Positions 1 through 6,142 of a stretch of 14,325 bases of DNA are shown here, piece after piece; position 1 is the stretch's first letter; each line of letters begins with the position of its first letter. The position numbers were made by a program, and so were the translations under genes. The notes beneath the pieces are model-generated. The model saw only the letters and a list, made by a program, of their open reading frames with translations. It was not told the DNA's origin and made no database searches. This DNA is from an uncultured Eubacteriales bacterium (GTDB taxonomy: Bacteria > Bacillota_A > Clostridia > Oscillospirales > Acutalibacteraceae). The DNA is taken from contig CAKSGI010000030.1 in the NCBI GenBank assembly GCA_934454005.1, positions 1 to 14,325 on the forward strand, given 5' to 3'.

Positions 1-471
1 ATCAGAGCCATAACATTTATATCCGTTATACTTTGCTGGATTATGGCTTGCCGTAATCATAATTCCAGCCATACATTTGAGACTTCTAACAACAAACGAT
101 AAGACTGGAGTAGGTTGAAGTTCTTTAGTTATATAAACTTTAATCCCGTTCGCTGCTAAAACACTTGCAGATTCCTTTGCAAACGTTTTTGATTTTATCC
201 TTGAATCATATGCTATTGCTACACTTGGATTTTTATAAATTTCATTTAAATAATTAGCAAGCCCCTGAGTTGTTTTTCTAACAGTGTATATATTCATTCG
301 ATTTGTGCCTACCCCTATAATTCCTCTTAATCCTGCTGTTCCAAATTCCAACTCTTTATAAAATCTTTCATAGATTTCTTTATCGTTATCTTTGATATCC
401 TTAAGTTCACAAATCAAATCATTATCTTCTTTTACATTTCTTACCCATAAATCGTATAAATCATTCACCAT
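1..471 (-). CDS. pgcA: Alpha-phosphohexomutase (PgcA-type phosphoglucomutase), N-terminal part, cut by window edge
   Basis: The visible 157 codons read MVNDLYDLWV... and contain GTAGLRG (residues 44-50) and the phosphoserine loop TASHNP (140-145, catalytic Ser142), followed by YNGYK. These are hallmarks of the alpha-D-phosphohexomutase superfamily, which interconverts glucose-1-phosphate and glucose-6-phosphate (or the mannose equivalents) through a phosphoserine. The early GTAGLRG and long N-terminal lead-in match the roughly 570-residue PgcA/PGM2-like subfamily rather than the shorter GlmM. The ATG at 471 is preceded by GAGAGG at about 12 nt, and an in-frame stop lies just upstream, so the start is secure. 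The C-terminal two thirds, with the metal-binding and sugar loops, lie outside the window. Whether the preferred substrate is glucose or mannose phosphate cannot be told from this part. Confidence 0.93.
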   Translation of the reverse strand, partial: MVNDLYDLWVRNVKEDNDLICELKDIKDNDKEIYERFYKELEFGTAGLRGIIGVGTNRMNIYTVRKTTQGLANYLNEIYKNPSVAIAYDSRIKSKTFAKESASVLAANGIKVYITKELQPTPVLSFVVRSLKCMAGIMITASHNPAKYNGYKCYGSD

Positions 472-508
472 TAATTATATCATCCTCTCAAAATATTTTA
501 CTGAAAGT

Positions 509-537
509 AGTTTATCATAAATACTATATATTTTCAA
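509..537 (-). promoter_or_regulatory. Probable sigma-A promoter of the phosphohexomutase gene
   Basis: On the minus strand TTGAAA (537-532) is followed after exactly 17 bp by TAAACT (514-509). It lies about 38 bp upstream of the start codon. The -35 is close to consensus and the -10 matches at four of six positions. The surrounding 472-660 stretch is very AT-rich and shows no other structure. Confidence 0.4.
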
Positions 538-655
538 CATATTTACATTTATATACATAATTATTTACTCATTTAATCTATATTATTATATATTAAAATA
601 ATTAATCTTTTATAATTCGTTAAAAAATCATATTTGCAATTTTAAATATTTTACA

Positions 656-693
656 TACAAAAATAGTGGCCATCTTAATTTCAGCCACTATTT
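656..693 (-). terminator. Intrinsic terminator of the USP-like gene
   Basis: A perfect 10-bp inverted repeat (AAATAGTGGC at 661-670 with GCCACTATTT at 684-693) encloses a 13-nt loop. On the minus strand the hairpin ends in a run of five U. It sits 25 nt past the stop codon of the gene at 719-2122, so that gene is ended before the phosphohexomutase. Confidence 0.85.
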
Positions 694-718
694 CAATTAG
701 TTTATAATTTAATTTTTA

Positions 719-2122
719 TTATTTTACTTCTCTAAATACATATTGTACTCCTTTAGAGTCGCCAAAGTCTTTTTCGTCTGGCAATTCAGCAATTATTTTA
801 TCGTTTACTTCTATCCACTTTCCTGTTTTTAAATCCTTAATATAAACATAATAATGAGCTTCACTATGCATCAATACTTGACAAACTTCAAATCTTCTCT
901 TACTTCCATCTTTATCAACTATTTCAAAACTTGCATCTTTTTGAAATCCAGGTTTTTCTTCTGGCATATAAATATTAATATAAGTAGGAAGCTTTTTATA
1001 TCTAGAAATTTTCCCTTTAAAACTTTCGTCAAAGGAAACCGCCACAAATCGACTTTTGTTAGTCATATTATCATAATCAAAATCAAAGTCAAACATTTCT
1101 CTTATTTTTACTGCTGTTTCCTCATCTCCATTGTGCATACATTCCTCAACCCACTTATCCCACAATAAAGTTTCAGCCCATTTGACACTAAGGTCAGTAT
1201 CTCCTTCTATAGAATAAAACATGTCATTTTTAAGCGCGTTTATTTGTTCATCACTAAAAACTAGTCTACTTACTTTTCCTTCTGTATTTAACAAATTAAG
1301 TTGTTCTTGAAGACTTGTAAAAAATGGATAACTTTTAGAATCTGTTTTCGGATGATGTAAAACTAAATCTCTAAATTCTGGTATGCCACTTAACATATTT
1401 ACAGCAGAAATAACAATACAATCTCTATTGCGATTATTCACTCCAATGTATTTTTCATCCGATTTAACAATATTTGGTTCCTTTATTTCTCTCCTAAAAC
1501 TAAATACTGCTTCTTCTACTCCACCTGGAACTTCCACATATACTTCGTTAAAACTTCCCAAGTCCATATAATTTGCAGTTCTATCACCTTTAATCAAAGT
1601 CACACCTTCGCATATATCATCCGATAATAACCTATATACTTCCCCGCCTTTCACTTTTATAGAGCATCCATAAAAACCTCCATCTATAACCCACTCAGCT
1701 TTTTTATTATAATGTCCGCCTGGCGTTATATTTTTAGGATCTACTGCAACTTTCACAAAATTGTCATTTAATTTAAAAATCTCTGGTAGCTTAAATTTTC
1801 TTTCAAATACAAACTCTGCTCTATTTACTTCTTCTGGTACTATTACTGTGCATTCACCACTTAATTTATTTAACTCCTTATAACCTTTTCCTTCAGATCC
1901 ATTAAACCATCTTACACCTAAAATTGAGTCGTCTGAGTTTATAATGTATGCTTCACCAGATATTACTTCTAAAGAATATGAATAAAAATTCTCATCTTCA
2001 ACCCATTTTTCTGAGTTCCAATATCCCCCTGGAATTATTCTTCCTTCCCCAGCCGCAAAAACATTAGACGCAGAAGTACCGATTATTAATAATACTAATA
2101 ATAAAACTAAAACTCTCTTCAT
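719..2122 (-). CDS. Secreted USP-like cysteine protease (putative bacterial deubiquitinase, peptidase C19-like)
   Basis: The 467-residue product starts with a typical signal peptide (basic MKR, hydrophobic core, likely cleavage after VFA-23), so it should be exported. Residues about 28-120 and 131-222 are two related ~95-residue domains, each opening with PGG and ending in a Val-Pro/Phe-strand pattern. The C-terminal ~240 residues look like a compact ubiquitin-specific protease. A Cys box runs over 226-254, with Cys235 and an Asn five residues before it (Asn230, the USP oxyanion-hole position). An LPTYINIYM strand follows at 378-386. The His box starts near 411 with AHYYVYIKDLKTGKWIEVND, His423 and Asn440. 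The His-to-Asn distance of 17 equals that in human USP7 (H464-D481). No USP-type CxxC zinc finger is present. AAGGAGAAAGAG precedes the ATG, and the gene has its own promoter and terminator. The deubiquitinase role is inferred from motifs; a protease acting on another ubiquitin-like fold is possible. Confidence 0.8.
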   Translation of the reverse strand: MKRVLVLLLVLLIIGTSASNVFAAGEGRIIPGGYWNSEKWVEDENFYSYSLEVISGEAYIINSDDSILGVRWFNGSEGKGYKELNKLSGECTVIVPEEVNRAEFVFERKFKLPEIFKLNDNFVKVAVDPKNITPGGHYNKKAEWVIDGGFYGCSIKVKGGEVYRLLSDDICEGVTLIKGDRTANYMDLGSFNEVYVEVPGGVEEAVFSFRREIKEPNIVKSDEKYIGVNNRNRDCIVISAVNMLSGIPEFRDLVLHHPKTDSKSYPFFTSLQEQLNLLNTEGKVSRLVFSDEQINALKNDMFYSIEGDTDLSVKWAETLLWDKWVEECMHNGDEETAVKIREMFDFDFDYDNMTNKSRFVAVSFDESFKGKISRYKKLPTYINIYMPEEKPGFQKDASFEIVDKDGSKRRFEVCQVLMHSEAHYYVYIKDLKTGKWIEVNDKIIAELPDEKDFGDSKGVQYVFREVK

Positions 2123-2163
2123 AATCTCTTTCTCCTTACTTTGTTAATTAATTTACCCAACAA

Positions 2164-2295
2164 TCACATTATATCATTTAAGTTTACTATTGTAAAGCAA
2201 AAATTATATTTTCTACATATATTACACTTTTTAAAACATTGATTCATTTCTTTTGTTGCGTTTTCACTATAATAAATAATTTTAAATTTAATCAT
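2164..2295 (-). CDS. Possible small Cys-rich protein (43 residues), hypothetical
   Basis: An ATG at 2295 preceded six bases away by AGAGGT opens a 43-codon frame ending at TGA 2166-2164. The peptide begins MIKFKIIYYSENATKEMNQ and carries four cysteines at 20, 24, 27 and 33 (C-x3-C-x2-C-x5-C), a spacing that could bind a metal. I do not recognise the family. It lies between the terminator of the upstream operon and the USP-like gene, and its last codons overlap that gene's promoter. This either means the two are compactly arranged or that the frame is a chance opening in AT-rich DNA. No convincing promoter of its own is visible. Support is the ribosome binding site and the cysteine pattern only. 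Confidence 0.33.
   Translation of the reverse strand: MIKFKIIYYSENATKEMNQCFKKCNICRKYNFCFTIVNLNDIM
2168..2196 (-). promoter_or_regulatory. Sigma-A promoter of the USP-like gene
   Basis: Minus-strand TTTACA (2196-2191), a 17-bp spacer and a perfect TATAAT (2173-2168) lie about 45 bp upstream of the ATG. This predicts a leader of roughly 40 nt with the strong ribosome binding site near its end. It makes the USP-like gene an independent unit rather than the tail of the carboxyltransferase operon. Confidence 0.75.
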
Positions 2296-2321
2296 ATTAT
2301 TACCTCTTAAACGTACATAAA

Positions 2322-2358
2322 ATAAAAATGCAGCTAACAATGTAAATTTGTTAACTGC
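2322..2358 (-). terminator. Intrinsic terminator of the carboxyltransferase operon
   Basis: Arms 2330-2340 and 2348-2358 form an 11-bp stem on the minus-strand RNA (one U-G pair) with a 7-nt loop, followed by AUUUUUAUUUU. It lies 29 nt past the stop of the OadA-like gene. On the plus strand the same position would be a C-A mismatch, which supports minus-strand use. Confidence 0.8.
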
Positions 2359-2386
2359 TAAATTATAAACTGATATTAAAAACTAA

Positions 2387-3787
2387 TCAAACTGGATGTA
2401 TTTTATTTTTCATATCCACATTATTATTTATAGAATATTTTTTATTTCTTCTTTTTTTAAAAAAGTCAATCGCTATCTTTGGAAACTGTGCATAGGTTAA
2501 AACATCTTCTTCTTGCTCAATCCATTCAGAAATATCAGCACGTAATTTAGGAAGCTCCGGCTTTAAAAGATCTGCAGGCCTACAGTCTATAATATCCATA
2601 TCTCCGATAATTTTTTTTCTAAATTTATCATTTATAGGCATAGGAGTAGTGCCATATTTTCCAGCAACTAAATCTTTAAATTCATTCGTGCACATACTAT
2701 ATCTTTCTCCGCTTATAACATTAAATACTGCCTGAGTACCAACAATTTGCGAAGTAGGAGTAACTAATGGTGGAGAACCAGCATCCTTCCTTACTCTAGG
2801 AACTTCATTTAAAACATCCTGTAATCTATCCTCTTTACCTGCTTGTTTTAACTGCGACAACAAATTAGAAAGCATTCCTCCTGGAACTTGGTATATAAGG
2901 GCATTTGCATCTGTTGCTAACATCTTAGGATCTAACAGAGCATTATCAATATACTTTTTCCTTAACTTCATAAAATAATCTCTTACTTCATTTAATAGCA
3001 CTAGATCTAAACCTGTATCATATTCTGTTCCCTTCAATGCCGCTACCATAGACTCCGTTGGTGCATGCGATGTTCCCAATGCTAATGGTGACATAGCTGT
3101 ATCTATCATGTCTGCACCAGATTCTATTCCTTTTAGCAAACACATCGATGCTAACCCCGAAGTATAATGCGTATGAAGCTGTAATGGTAAGCTTACATTT
3201 GCTTTTAAATCTTTTACCAATGATTCTGTTTTATAAGGTGTAATCAATGCTGCCATATCCTTTATACAAATAGAATCTGCCCCTGCATCCATTATCCGTT
3301 TTGCATAATTTACATAGTATTCATTAGTAAACACCGGGCCTGTAGTATAAGATACTGCAACTTGAACATGAGCACCTTCTTTTTTAGCAGACCTAATAGC
3401 AACCTCAAGATTTTTTATATCATTAAGTGCATCAAATATTCTAATGATGTCTATTCCATTAGCTACAGATTTTTGAACAAAGTATTCTAAAACATCATCT
3501 GCATAATGCCTATATCCAAGCATATTTTGTCCTCTAAAAAGCATTTGTAATTTCGTATTTGGACATTTCTTTCTAATTATCCTTAATCTTTCCCAAGGAT
3601 CCTCATTCAAAAAACGAATACAAGAGTCAAATGTTGCCCCTCCCCAACATTCTAAAGAATAAAATCCAACTTTATCTAATTTTTCCAATATAGGCAACAT
3701 ATCATCAATTGGCATTCTTGTTGCTATCAAAGACTGCTGTGCATCTCTTAAAACTGTTTCTGTTATTAATATTTTTTTATTCTTCAT
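2387..3787 (-). CDS. oadA: Oxaloacetate/pyruvate carboxyltransferase subunit (OadA-like, transcarboxylase 5S-like)
   Basis: This is a TIM-barrel carboxyltransferase that moves CO2 between oxaloacetate/pyruvate and biotin. Numbered from the alternative upstream Met, it shows TVLRDAQQSLIATRM (metal ligand Asp18), ECWGGATFD, the CIKD motif with the lysine expected to be carbamylated (Lys179), and LHTH (His208, His210) for the metal. Its ~466 residues match stand-alone subunits without a fused biotin domain; the carrier is encoded next door at 3867-4238. I place the start at ATG 3787, giving MKNKKILITETVLRD, because family members begin close to this motif and because a short upstream frame stops at an overlapping ATGA here. 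ATG 3796, three codons upstream, is also possible; neither has a close ribosome binding site. With the neighbouring 12S-like and biotin genes it completes a transcarboxylase-type set. No oadB-type gene is adjacent. Confidence 0.92.
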   Translation of the reverse strand: MKNKKILITETVLRDAQQSLIATRMPIDDMLPILEKLDKVGFYSLECWGGATFDSCIRFLNEDPWERLRIIRKKCPNTKLQMLFRGQNMLGYRHYADDVLEYFVQKSVANGIDIIRIFDALNDIKNLEVAIRSAKKEGAHVQVAVSYTTGPVFTNEYYVNYAKRIMDAGADSICIKDMAALITPYKTESLVKDLKANVSLPLQLHTHYTSGLASMCLLKGIESGADMIDTAMSPLALGTSHAPTESMVAALKGTEYDTGLDLVLLNEVRDYFMKLRKKYIDNALLDPKMLATDANALIYQVPGGMLSNLLSQLKQAGKEDRLQDVLNEVPRVRKDAGSPPLVTPTSQIVGTQAVFNVISGERYSMCTNEFKDLVAGKYGTTPMPINDKFRKKIIGDMDIIDCRPADLLKPELPKLRADISEWIEQEEDVLTYAQFPKIAIDFFKKRRNKKYSINNNVDMKNKIHPV

Positions 3788-3831
3788 ATATTGCATGCTA
3801 CTTTATTGCAATCAATAAAGTATATCTGCAT
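3784..3831 (-). CDS. Possible 15-residue leader peptide coupled to the OadA-like gene
   Basis: The good ribosome binding site upstream of the OadA-like gene (AAAGGTAGGTG, about 3836-3846) is some 40 nt from that gene's ATG but correctly spaced for an ATG at 3831. This opens a 15-codon frame, MQIYFIDCNKVACNI, whose TGA overlaps the ATG at 3787 as ATGA. The layout suggests that ribosomes translate the short frame and reinitiate on the carboxyltransferase. It is not rich in one amino acid, so a classical attenuator is not obvious. A chance frame in an unusually long leader remains possible. Confidence 0.4.
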   Translation of the reverse strand: MQIYFIDCNKVACNI

Positions 3832-3866
3832 GGTTACACCTACCTTTCTTCTATTAAAAATAAATA

Positions 3867-4238
3867 TTATTTTATATCAACAAGAGGTGAACCTGATTCT
3901 ACATTTTCACCTTTTTTAACATGCACATTCGCTACTATTCCGTCTTTAGGAGAAACTATTTCATTTTCCATTTTCATTGCCTCTAAAATAAGAAGCACTT
4001 GTCCCTTATTAACTTTATCACCGTTCTTTACTTCAACAGAAAGAATAGTCCCAGGCATAGGCGATTTAACACTATCCTCATTAGAACCAGTAGAAATATC
4101 AGACTTTGATGGTTTTGCATCTGACTGATATAGACTTGTCTCATCGCTATTACTAATATTATTACTTTCAGAGTTCTCTATTTCTTCGACCTTTACGTCA
4201 TACTCTATGCCATTAACAGTAACTTTTAAACTTTTCAT
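3867..4238 (-). CDS. Biotin carboxyl carrier protein (transcarboxylase 1.3S / decarboxylase biotin subunit)
   Basis: This 123-residue protein carries biotin between the two carboxyltransferases encoded on either side. Residues 1-20 are a short beta-rich N-terminus, 21-57 a Ser/Asn/Asp-rich linker, and 58-123 the biotinyl domain. That domain has SPMPGTI (59-65) and EAMKMEN (86-92), with Lys89 as the expected biotinylation site. The linker is unusual: such linkers are commonly Ala/Pro-rich, but here they are polar, in keeping with the AT-rich genome. AGGAGG precedes the ATG at a good distance. It sits 50 nt after the acyl-CoA carboxyltransferase gene and upstream of the OadA-like gene. The lack of a fused biotin carboxylase domain argues for transcarboxylation or decarboxylation rather than ATP-dependent carboxylation. 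Confidence 0.93.
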   Translation of the reverse strand: MKSLKVTVNGIEYDVKVEEIENSESNNISNSDETSLYQSDAKPSKSDISTGSNEDSVKSPMPGTILSVEVKNGDKVNKGQVLLILEAMKMENEIVSPKDGIVANVHVKKGENVESGSPLVDIK

Positions 4239-4288
4239 ACTAAAATTCCTCCTAAATATATATTAATAAAAAATTTATTATTTATATC

Positions 4289-5635
4289 CTATAATTGCAT
4301 ATTTGAATGCTTTTTAGGCAGGGTAGATACTCTCTTTCCCGATAGCATATCTAAATAAGAAACTATTTTATTTTTTGTATCGCATATTTCTATTATCTCA
4401 TCTACAAATCCACCATTGGCTGCTAAAACGGCTGACGCATCAACCTTTTTATATTTGTCAATAATTAGTTGCCTATCTTTTATTGGATCACTTGATGATT
4501 TTAAATCATCTTGATACATAATAATAGCACCAGTTTCTGGCGGTAACATTGATACAATTGTATTGGGCCATGCTAAAACAATATCAGAGTTTACACCATT
4601 TCCTGCCAGTGAAATATACAATGGTCCATAAACTTCTCCAGTTATAATTGTTATTTTTATTGTTGTAGCTTCTGAATAAGAACTAGAAAACTTGCAAGCT
4701 TCTCTTAAAGAAGAAAATCCTTTTGCACTAATAAATGTTAAAATCGGGATTGAAAATGCATCACAAAATCTAATAAATCTTGACACTTTAGAACAAGAAT
4801 CCACATCTATTATCCCATTGTTGCAATTAAAATTCGACAATATAGCTCCTACAGTTTTACCTTCTAGTTTTGCTAAACCTATAGTAAACGCTTGTCCGAA
4901 TCTACTCTGAAATTCAATAAAACTGTCATTATCAAAAATTTTCATTATATCACAATTTTCTTTAATTGATACATCAAAATTACTAACTGATTTTTCTAAA
5001 ATAGCAGGTACCTCTAAATTATTAGAAGGTAATACTTTTACTATTTCTCGAGTTTTCAAAATAGCTTCTCTTTCATCATTGCAAACTATATGACTTATCC
5101 CATGAGTTTCTACATATTCTCTAGATGATTTCTCGCCGCTAATATCTATTCCTATTTGAGCATTTTTAATCATAAGCAAAATATCAGCATTGGAGGCAAT
5201 AATAGAACTAGTTCCATAACAAGTCCCTAATACTATTGATATCTGTGGAACAACACCAGAAATATCATTAGAAATTTTTAGCCATTCACTATAAAGGGAA
5301 AGCAATTCATTTCCTTCATTCAACCTTGCACCAACAGAGTCATAAAGCCCTACAATAGGAACTCCTGTTTTTGCTGCCAAATTATAAACCTTCAATATTT
5401 TAGAAATTTGAGATTTCGATACAGATGCACCATCTGAATCAATATTTTGTGAAAATGCGTAAACTGGGCAACCGTTAACATATCCAAAGCCAGATACTAC
5501 TTCAGAGTATATATTCCCTGACTTAACAAAAGAATCCAGTTCAGTAAAGTTCTCATCATCAAATAACATTGCTAATCTTTTATATCCTACAGATTTTTGT
5601 TTTTCAGATTTAATTTCTTTGAGCTTGTTCTTCAT
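4289..5635 (-). CDS. Divergent acyl-CoA carboxyltransferase (12S/MmdA-like), transcarboxylase subunit
   Basis: This 448-residue crotonase-fold carboxyltransferase should transfer CO2 between biotin and an acyl-CoA such as methylmalonyl-CoA/propionyl-CoA. Family marks are LFDDENFTELDSF (24-36), DSVGARLNEG (99-108), VVPQISIVLG (128-137), EVYGPLY (334-340), a DIVLAWP segment (351-357) and the characteristic C-terminus LPKKHSNMQL. It is shorter than the usual ~510 residues and altered at glycine-rich places: DSGGAR is DSVGAR, GPCAGG is GTCYGT, and YGGAY is YGPLY. Those glycines help form the oxyanion holes in relatives, so specificity or mechanism may differ. GGAGGA precedes the ATG. It is first in a three-gene operon with the biotin carrier and the 5S-like subunit. 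The substrate acyl-CoA is inferred, not shown. Confidence 0.87.
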   Translation of the reverse strand: MKNKLKEIKSEKQKSVGYKRLAMLFDDENFTELDSFVKSGNIYSEVVSGFGYVNGCPVYAFSQNIDSDGASVSKSQISKILKVYNLAAKTGVPIVGLYDSVGARLNEGNELLSLYSEWLKISNDISGVVPQISIVLGTCYGTSSIIASNADILLMIKNAQIGIDISGEKSSREYVETHGISHIVCNDEREAILKTREIVKVLPSNNLEVPAILEKSVSNFDVSIKENCDIMKIFDNDSFIEFQSRFGQAFTIGLAKLEGKTVGAILSNFNCNNGIIDVDSCSKVSRFIRFCDAFSIPILTFISAKGFSSLREACKFSSSYSEATTIKITIITGEVYGPLYISLAGNGVNSDIVLAWPNTIVSMLPPETGAIIMYQDDLKSSSDPIKDRQLIIDKYKKVDASAVLAANGGFVDEIIEICDTKNKIVSYLDMLSGKRVSTLPKKHSNMQL

Positions 5636-5687
5636 ACAAATATATCCTCCATTCTAATGCTTAAAATAAAAATACAACTTAAGGTTA

Positions 5688-5716
5688 ATTGTATCACATT
5701 GGCAAAGAAACAACAA
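5688..5716 (-). promoter_or_regulatory. Probable promoter of the carboxyltransferase operon
   Basis: On the minus strand an extended -10 (TGA then TACAAT at 5693-5688) lies 17 bp from TTGTTG (5716-5711), with a predicted leader of about 45 nt. The -35 is weak, but the TG extension compensates. It separates this operon from the GNAT-like gene that ends at 5719, where I see no clear terminator. Confidence 0.45.
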
Positions 5717-5718
5717 TA

Positions 5719-6129
5719 TTATTGGTTTTTAATACTATTACAATTTTTACATTTATTTATAATTTTAGATAAATCCAATTGAACTAAATCTTTACACTTT
5801 TCAAAACCAAAAGAAATTAAAATTTCAAATAAATTCTCATTCTTTGAGCACAAAATAAAAATATCTCTATTCAGAGCAAAGGAGGCTGTCGATCTTACAA
5901 TAAAATCTAACAGTTCTTTATTTTCAGCTTTAAATTTTAAATCTTTAATATTAATAAAAACTATATCTAAAATATAAATTTTGTACTTATCAACATCAAT
6001 AACAATATATCCAAGTTCTATGTCGTTCTCTTTCATTATCAATACTGACTGCTCCATACCACCAAAGCTATAATTCTTCAATATTTCTCTTTTATAAACC
6101 TCATTATCTAGTGGAAATATTGTAAGCAT
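5719..6129 (-). CDS. GNAT-fold-like protein of unknown function
   Basis: The 136-residue product follows rluB by 13 nt with a good AGAGGTG ribosome binding site, so it is probably cotranscribed. Its pattern resembles a small GCN5-related acetyltransferase: paired strands around SVLIMKENDIELGYIVIDVD (28-47), a helix near 72-86 and a strand/helix ending in ISFGFEK (109-115), like the closing LGFE of many GNATs. The acetyl-CoA pyrophosphate loop (normally R/QxxGxG/A) is not recognisable; that place reads KFKAENKELLDF. The C-terminus has a CKNC pair, which may bind metal or be incidental. It may be a degenerate or non-catalytic GNAT, and the assignment is by pattern only. Confidence 0.55.
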   Translation of the reverse strand: MLTIFPLDNEVYKREILKNYSFGGMEQSVLIMKENDIELGYIVIDVDKYKIYILDIVFINIKDLKFKAENKELLDFIVRSTASFALNRDIFILCSKNENLFEILISFGFEKCKDLVQLDLSKIINKCKNCNSIKNQ

Positions 6130-6142
6130 TTTTAAACACCTC

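Noticed and set aside
854..1168. 104-codon open frame on the plus strand inside the USP-like gene
   Set aside because: It is antisense to a well-supported gene, has no ribosome binding site, and its translation is low-complexity. The same holds for the plus-strand frames at 1383-1571, 4692-4910, 6150-6665 and 8951-9244.
719..2122. Alternative reading of the secreted protein as a transglutaminase-like or NlpC/P60 cysteine protease
   Set aside because: The Asn five before Cys, the HYYVYIKD...KWIEVND His box and the Cys-to-His order and distance match USP; NlpC/P60 and transglutaminase motifs around Cys and His are different.
2123..2386. Riboswitch in the leader of the USP-like gene
   Set aside because: Apart from the promoter, the operon terminator and the small frame, I see no conserved aptamer-like helices; the predicted leader is only about 40 nt.
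3709..4128. 139-codon plus-strand frame across the OadA-like/biotin carrier boundary
   Set aside because: It covers conserved motifs of both minus-strand genes (TVLRDAQQS and EAMKMEN) in antisense and resembles no protein family.
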